From: Burkholderiaceae bacterium
GTDB taxonomy: Bacteria; Pseudomonadota; Gammaproteobacteria; Burkholderiales; Burkholderiaceae_C
Reading direction: 5' to 3'
Length of the DNA: 64,000 nt
NCBI GenBank assembly: GCA_024235895.1
Contig: JACKLM010000004.1
Coordinates: 124,001 to 188,000, forward strand
Within the stretch, counting starts at the first letter, position 1. Every line of letters starts with the position of its first letter. The notes beneath the pieces were generated by a model. That model made no database searches. It saw nothing but the letters and a program-made list of their open reading frames with translations, and was not told where the DNA came from. Below are positions 61,900 to 64,000 of this stretch, one piece after another. A program made the position numbers and the translations under genes.

Positions 61900-62065
61900 T
61901 CGCCGCTCGCGGCGGGCACCCGCCGAGCCGTCCTCGGCGTTCGCCTTGCACCCATGCGCCAGGGGCTGGCGGTGGCTGCCGAGTCGTGGCGGATTGTCCG
62001 AATGCGCCACGATCGGGGCCTCGCCTCGCCGATCCCCGCCTCGCCGACCGCCCACAATCGCGGGC

Positions 62066-64000
62066 GTGAGCCCTTCGCTTCCCGCCCCCCTGCCCGAGAC
62101 GCTCGCCGAGGGCCGCGCCGAGCCGCTGGGCGCGCACGCGCGCGACGGCGGCGTCAACGTCGCCGTCTTCTCCGACCACGCCGAGGGCATCGAGCTGTGC
62201 CTGTTCGACGCGGCCGGCGCGCGCGAAGTGCGCCGCTACCCTCTGCACGGCCCGGACGACGGCATCTTCCACGGCTTCCTGCCCGGCGCCGGCGCCGGCA
62301 TGGTCTACGGGCTGCGCGCGCACGGTCCCTACGCCCCGCAAGAGGGCCACCGCTTCAACCCGCACAAGCTGCTGCTCGACCCCTGGGCGCGCGAGATCGT
62401 CGGCCGCCACGCCTGGCGCGACGAGCACCTGGGCTACGAGGCCGGGCATGCCGACGGCACGAACTCGATCGACACGCGCGACAACGCCGCCTGGGCGCTG
62501 AAAGCGCGCGTCGCGGTGCCGCGCGACATCCCGGCGCCGGGCTTCCTGAATGCGCCGCGCGTGCCGGTGCGCGAGACGGTGCTGGCCGAGCTGCACGTGC
62601 GCGGCTTCACGCGCGCGCACCCGGCGCTGCCGCCTGCGCTGCGCGGCAGCTACGCGGGGCTGGCGCACCCGGTGGTGATCGGGCACCTGAAGTCGCTCGG
62701 CGTGACGACGCTGTCGCTGCTGCCGGTGGCCTACATGCTCGACGAGCCGGCGCTGGCGGCGCGCGGCCAGGTCAACCACTGGGGCTACAACACGCTCGGC
62801 TTCTTCTGCCCGACGCCGCGCTACGCGAGCTGCGGCGACGACCCGGCGGCGGTCGCCGACGAATTCCGCGCCATGGTCGCCGCACTGCACGAGCACGGGC
62901 TGGAGGTCGTGCTGGACGTCGTCTTCAACCATACCGCCGAGGGCGACGAGCGCGGCGCGACGCTGAGCTGGCGCGGCCTGGACCACGCGGGCTGGTACCG
63001 GCTGCGGGACGACGACCGCAGCCGCTGCGAGGACTTCAGCGGCTGCGGCAACACGCTGAACGTCGCGCACCCGCGCGTGGCGCAGTTCGTGCTGGACGCG
63101 CTGCGCTTCTGGGTCCGCGACATGGGCGTGGACGGCTTCCGCTTCGACCTCGCGCCGGTGCTCGGCCGCGGCGCGAACGGCTTCGACCCGGGCGCCGGCT
63201 TCTTCACCGCGCTGCGCCAGGATCCGGTGCTGGCGCGCGCCAAGCTCATCGCCGAGCCCTGGGACCTGGGCCCCGGCGGCTACCAGGCCGGCCGCTTCCC
63301 GGGCCGCTTCCTGGAGTGGAACGACCGTTTCCGCGACGACGTTCGCCGCTACTGGCTCGGGCAGGGCACGACGCGCGGCGGCTTCGCCTGCCGCTTCGCC
63401 GGCTCGGCCGACCTGTTCCGGCGCGGCCGGCGGCGGCCGAGCGCCTCGGTCAACTTCGTCACCGCGCACGACGGCTTCTCGCTCGCCGACCTGACCAGCT
63501 ACAGCCGCAAGCACAACGAGGCCAACGGCGAGGGCAACCGCGACGGCCGCGACGGCGAGCCGGCGGCCAACTTCGGCGTCGAGGGGCCGACCGCGAGCGC
63601 CGAGATCCAGGCCCTGCGGACCCGCGTGCGGCGCGCGCTGCTGGCGACGCTGGTCTTCGCGCAGGGCACGCCGATGCTCGCCGCCGGCGACGAGATCGCC
63701 GATACCCGCGGCGGCAACAACAACCCCTACAACCAGGACAACCAGACCGGCTGGATCCACTGGGCCGGCGCCGATCGCGAACTGATGGCCTTCGCCGAGC
63801 GCTGCATCGCGCTGCGCCGCGCCGAGCCGGCGCTGCGCCACGACGAGTGGTTCGCCGCGCGTCCCGGCGCGGGCCGCGAGGCGGCACTCGTGTGGCTGGC
63901 GCCGGCCGGGCGCGTGCTGCTCGACGGCGACTGGCACAACGGCGGCGAGCAGGCGATGGGCGCGATGCTCGTCCCGCCGGCGGGCGCCGACGAGGCGGCA
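62066..64000 (+). CDS. glgX: Glycogen debranching enzyme (3' end outside window)
   Basis: GlgX removes limit branches of glycogen by alpha-1,6 hydrolysis. From GTG 62066 the frame is open to the window end (645 codons). It shows the N-terminal CBM48-like domain (GVNVAVFSDHAEGIELCLFD), VLAELHVRGFTRAHP, VVLDVVFNHTAEGD, the nucleophile in VDGFRFDLAPVLG, IAEPWDLGPGGYQ for the acid/base Glu and VTAHDGFSLADL for the third Asp. A CACAAT at 62053-62058 lies seven bases before the start. Some C-terminal residues remain outside the window. Confidence 0.93.
   Translation, partial: MSPSLPAPLPETLAEGRAEPLGAHARDGGVNVAVFSDHAEGIELCLFDAAGAREVRRYPLHGPDDGIFHGFLPGAGAGMVYGLRAHGPYAPQEGHRFNPHKLLLDPWAREIVGRHAWRDEHLGYEAGHADGTNSIDTRDNAAWALKARVAVPRDIPAPGFLNAPRVPVRETVLAELHVRGFTRAHPALPPALRGSYAGLAHPVVIGHLKSLGVTTLSLLPVAYMLDEPALAARGQVNHWGYNTLGFFCPTPRYASCGDDPAAVADEFRAMVAALHEHGLEVVLDVVFNHTAEGDERGATLSWRGLDHAGWYRLRDDDRSRCEDFSGCGNTLNVAHPRVAQFVLDALRFWVRDMGVDGFRFDLAPVLGRGANGFDPGAGFFTALRQDPVLARAKLIAEPWDLGPGGYQAGRFPGRFLEWNDRFRDDVRRYWLGQGTTRGGFACRFAGSADLFRRGRRRPSASVNFVTAHDGFSLADLTSYSRKHNEANGEGNRDGRDGEPAANFGVEGPTASAEIQALRTRVRRALLATLVFAQGTPMLAAGDEIADTRGGNNNPYNQDNQTGWIHWAGADRELMAFAERCIALRRAEPALRHDEWFAARPGAGREAALVWLAPAGRVLLDGDWHNGGEQAMGAMLVPPAGADEAA

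Overview
The window is very GC-rich DNA, densely coding on both strands, and looks chromosomal from a betaproteobacterium of the order Burkholderiales (Rubrivivax/Leptothrix/Piscinibacter-like). The basis is the strong G/C preference at third codon positions and the gene types and orders: thiL-pgpA-pncC, metX-metW, tonB-exbB-exbD divergent from hemP, and zur-znuCBA. I cannot name a species. I saw no rRNA, tRNA, CRISPR array, insertion sequence or prophage. Adjacent same-strand genes often overlap as ATGA, or TTGA in one case, so translational coupling is common.

Layout. 1-10.8 kb (minus strand): a multi-PAS sensor kinase cut by the window start and coupled to pyrF and purB, then a phosphate transporter, a beta-ketothiolase, an exported alpha/beta hydrolase and an ExeA/GspA-like ATPase. 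10.9-24.1 kb: transglutaminase-thpR; HDOD protein-cytochrome c; an APH/P-loop kinase fusion; a stress protein; a NUDIX hydrolase; a Gate-domain membrane protein; a SUV3-type RNA helicase coupled to a DUF938 methyltransferase; a histone H1-like protein; thiL-pgpA-pncC. 24.1-29.5 kb: a binding-protein-like gene coupled to a GGDEF-EAL protein, a 2-hydroxyacid dehydrogenase and a dihydrolipoamide-dehydrogenase-like flavoprotein. 29.5-30.2 kb is the one accessory-looking patch: a 45-bp direct repeat, a nucleotidyltransferase remnant and two opposed 100-bp palindromic elements. 30.2-36.9 kb: a SARP/BTAD regulator with apparent 3' frameshifts, divergent from a SnoaL-like protein and an epimerase, then a CPBP protease.

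37.0-42.7 kb: a SAM-II riboswitch with a terminator controls metX-metW, followed by a small conserved-looking gene, recG and queA. 42.7-50.6 kb: an iron-uptake block (tonB-exbB-exbD-siderophore receptor-DUF1513 on the minus strand, hemP divergent), tgt and a VC0807-family membrane protein. 50.7-54.3 kb: a peptide-type ABC importer (two ATPases and a binding protein) without local permeases. 54.4-59.6 kb: a TTC38-like protein, a Fur/Zur regulator, a metal-type promoter and operator, a His-rich membrane peptide and znuC-znuB-znuA. 59.7-64 kb: glycogen metabolism (glgB, then glgX cut by the window end).

Functional themes are transition-metal supply (Fe, Zn), methionine biosynthesis under SAM control, queuosine tRNA modification (queA, tgt), c-di-GMP and PAS signalling, and storage-polymer metabolism. 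The features least explained by standard annotation are the palindromic pair at 29.87-30.12 kb, the palindrome inside the 5' end of znuC and the His-rich peptide of the zinc operon.
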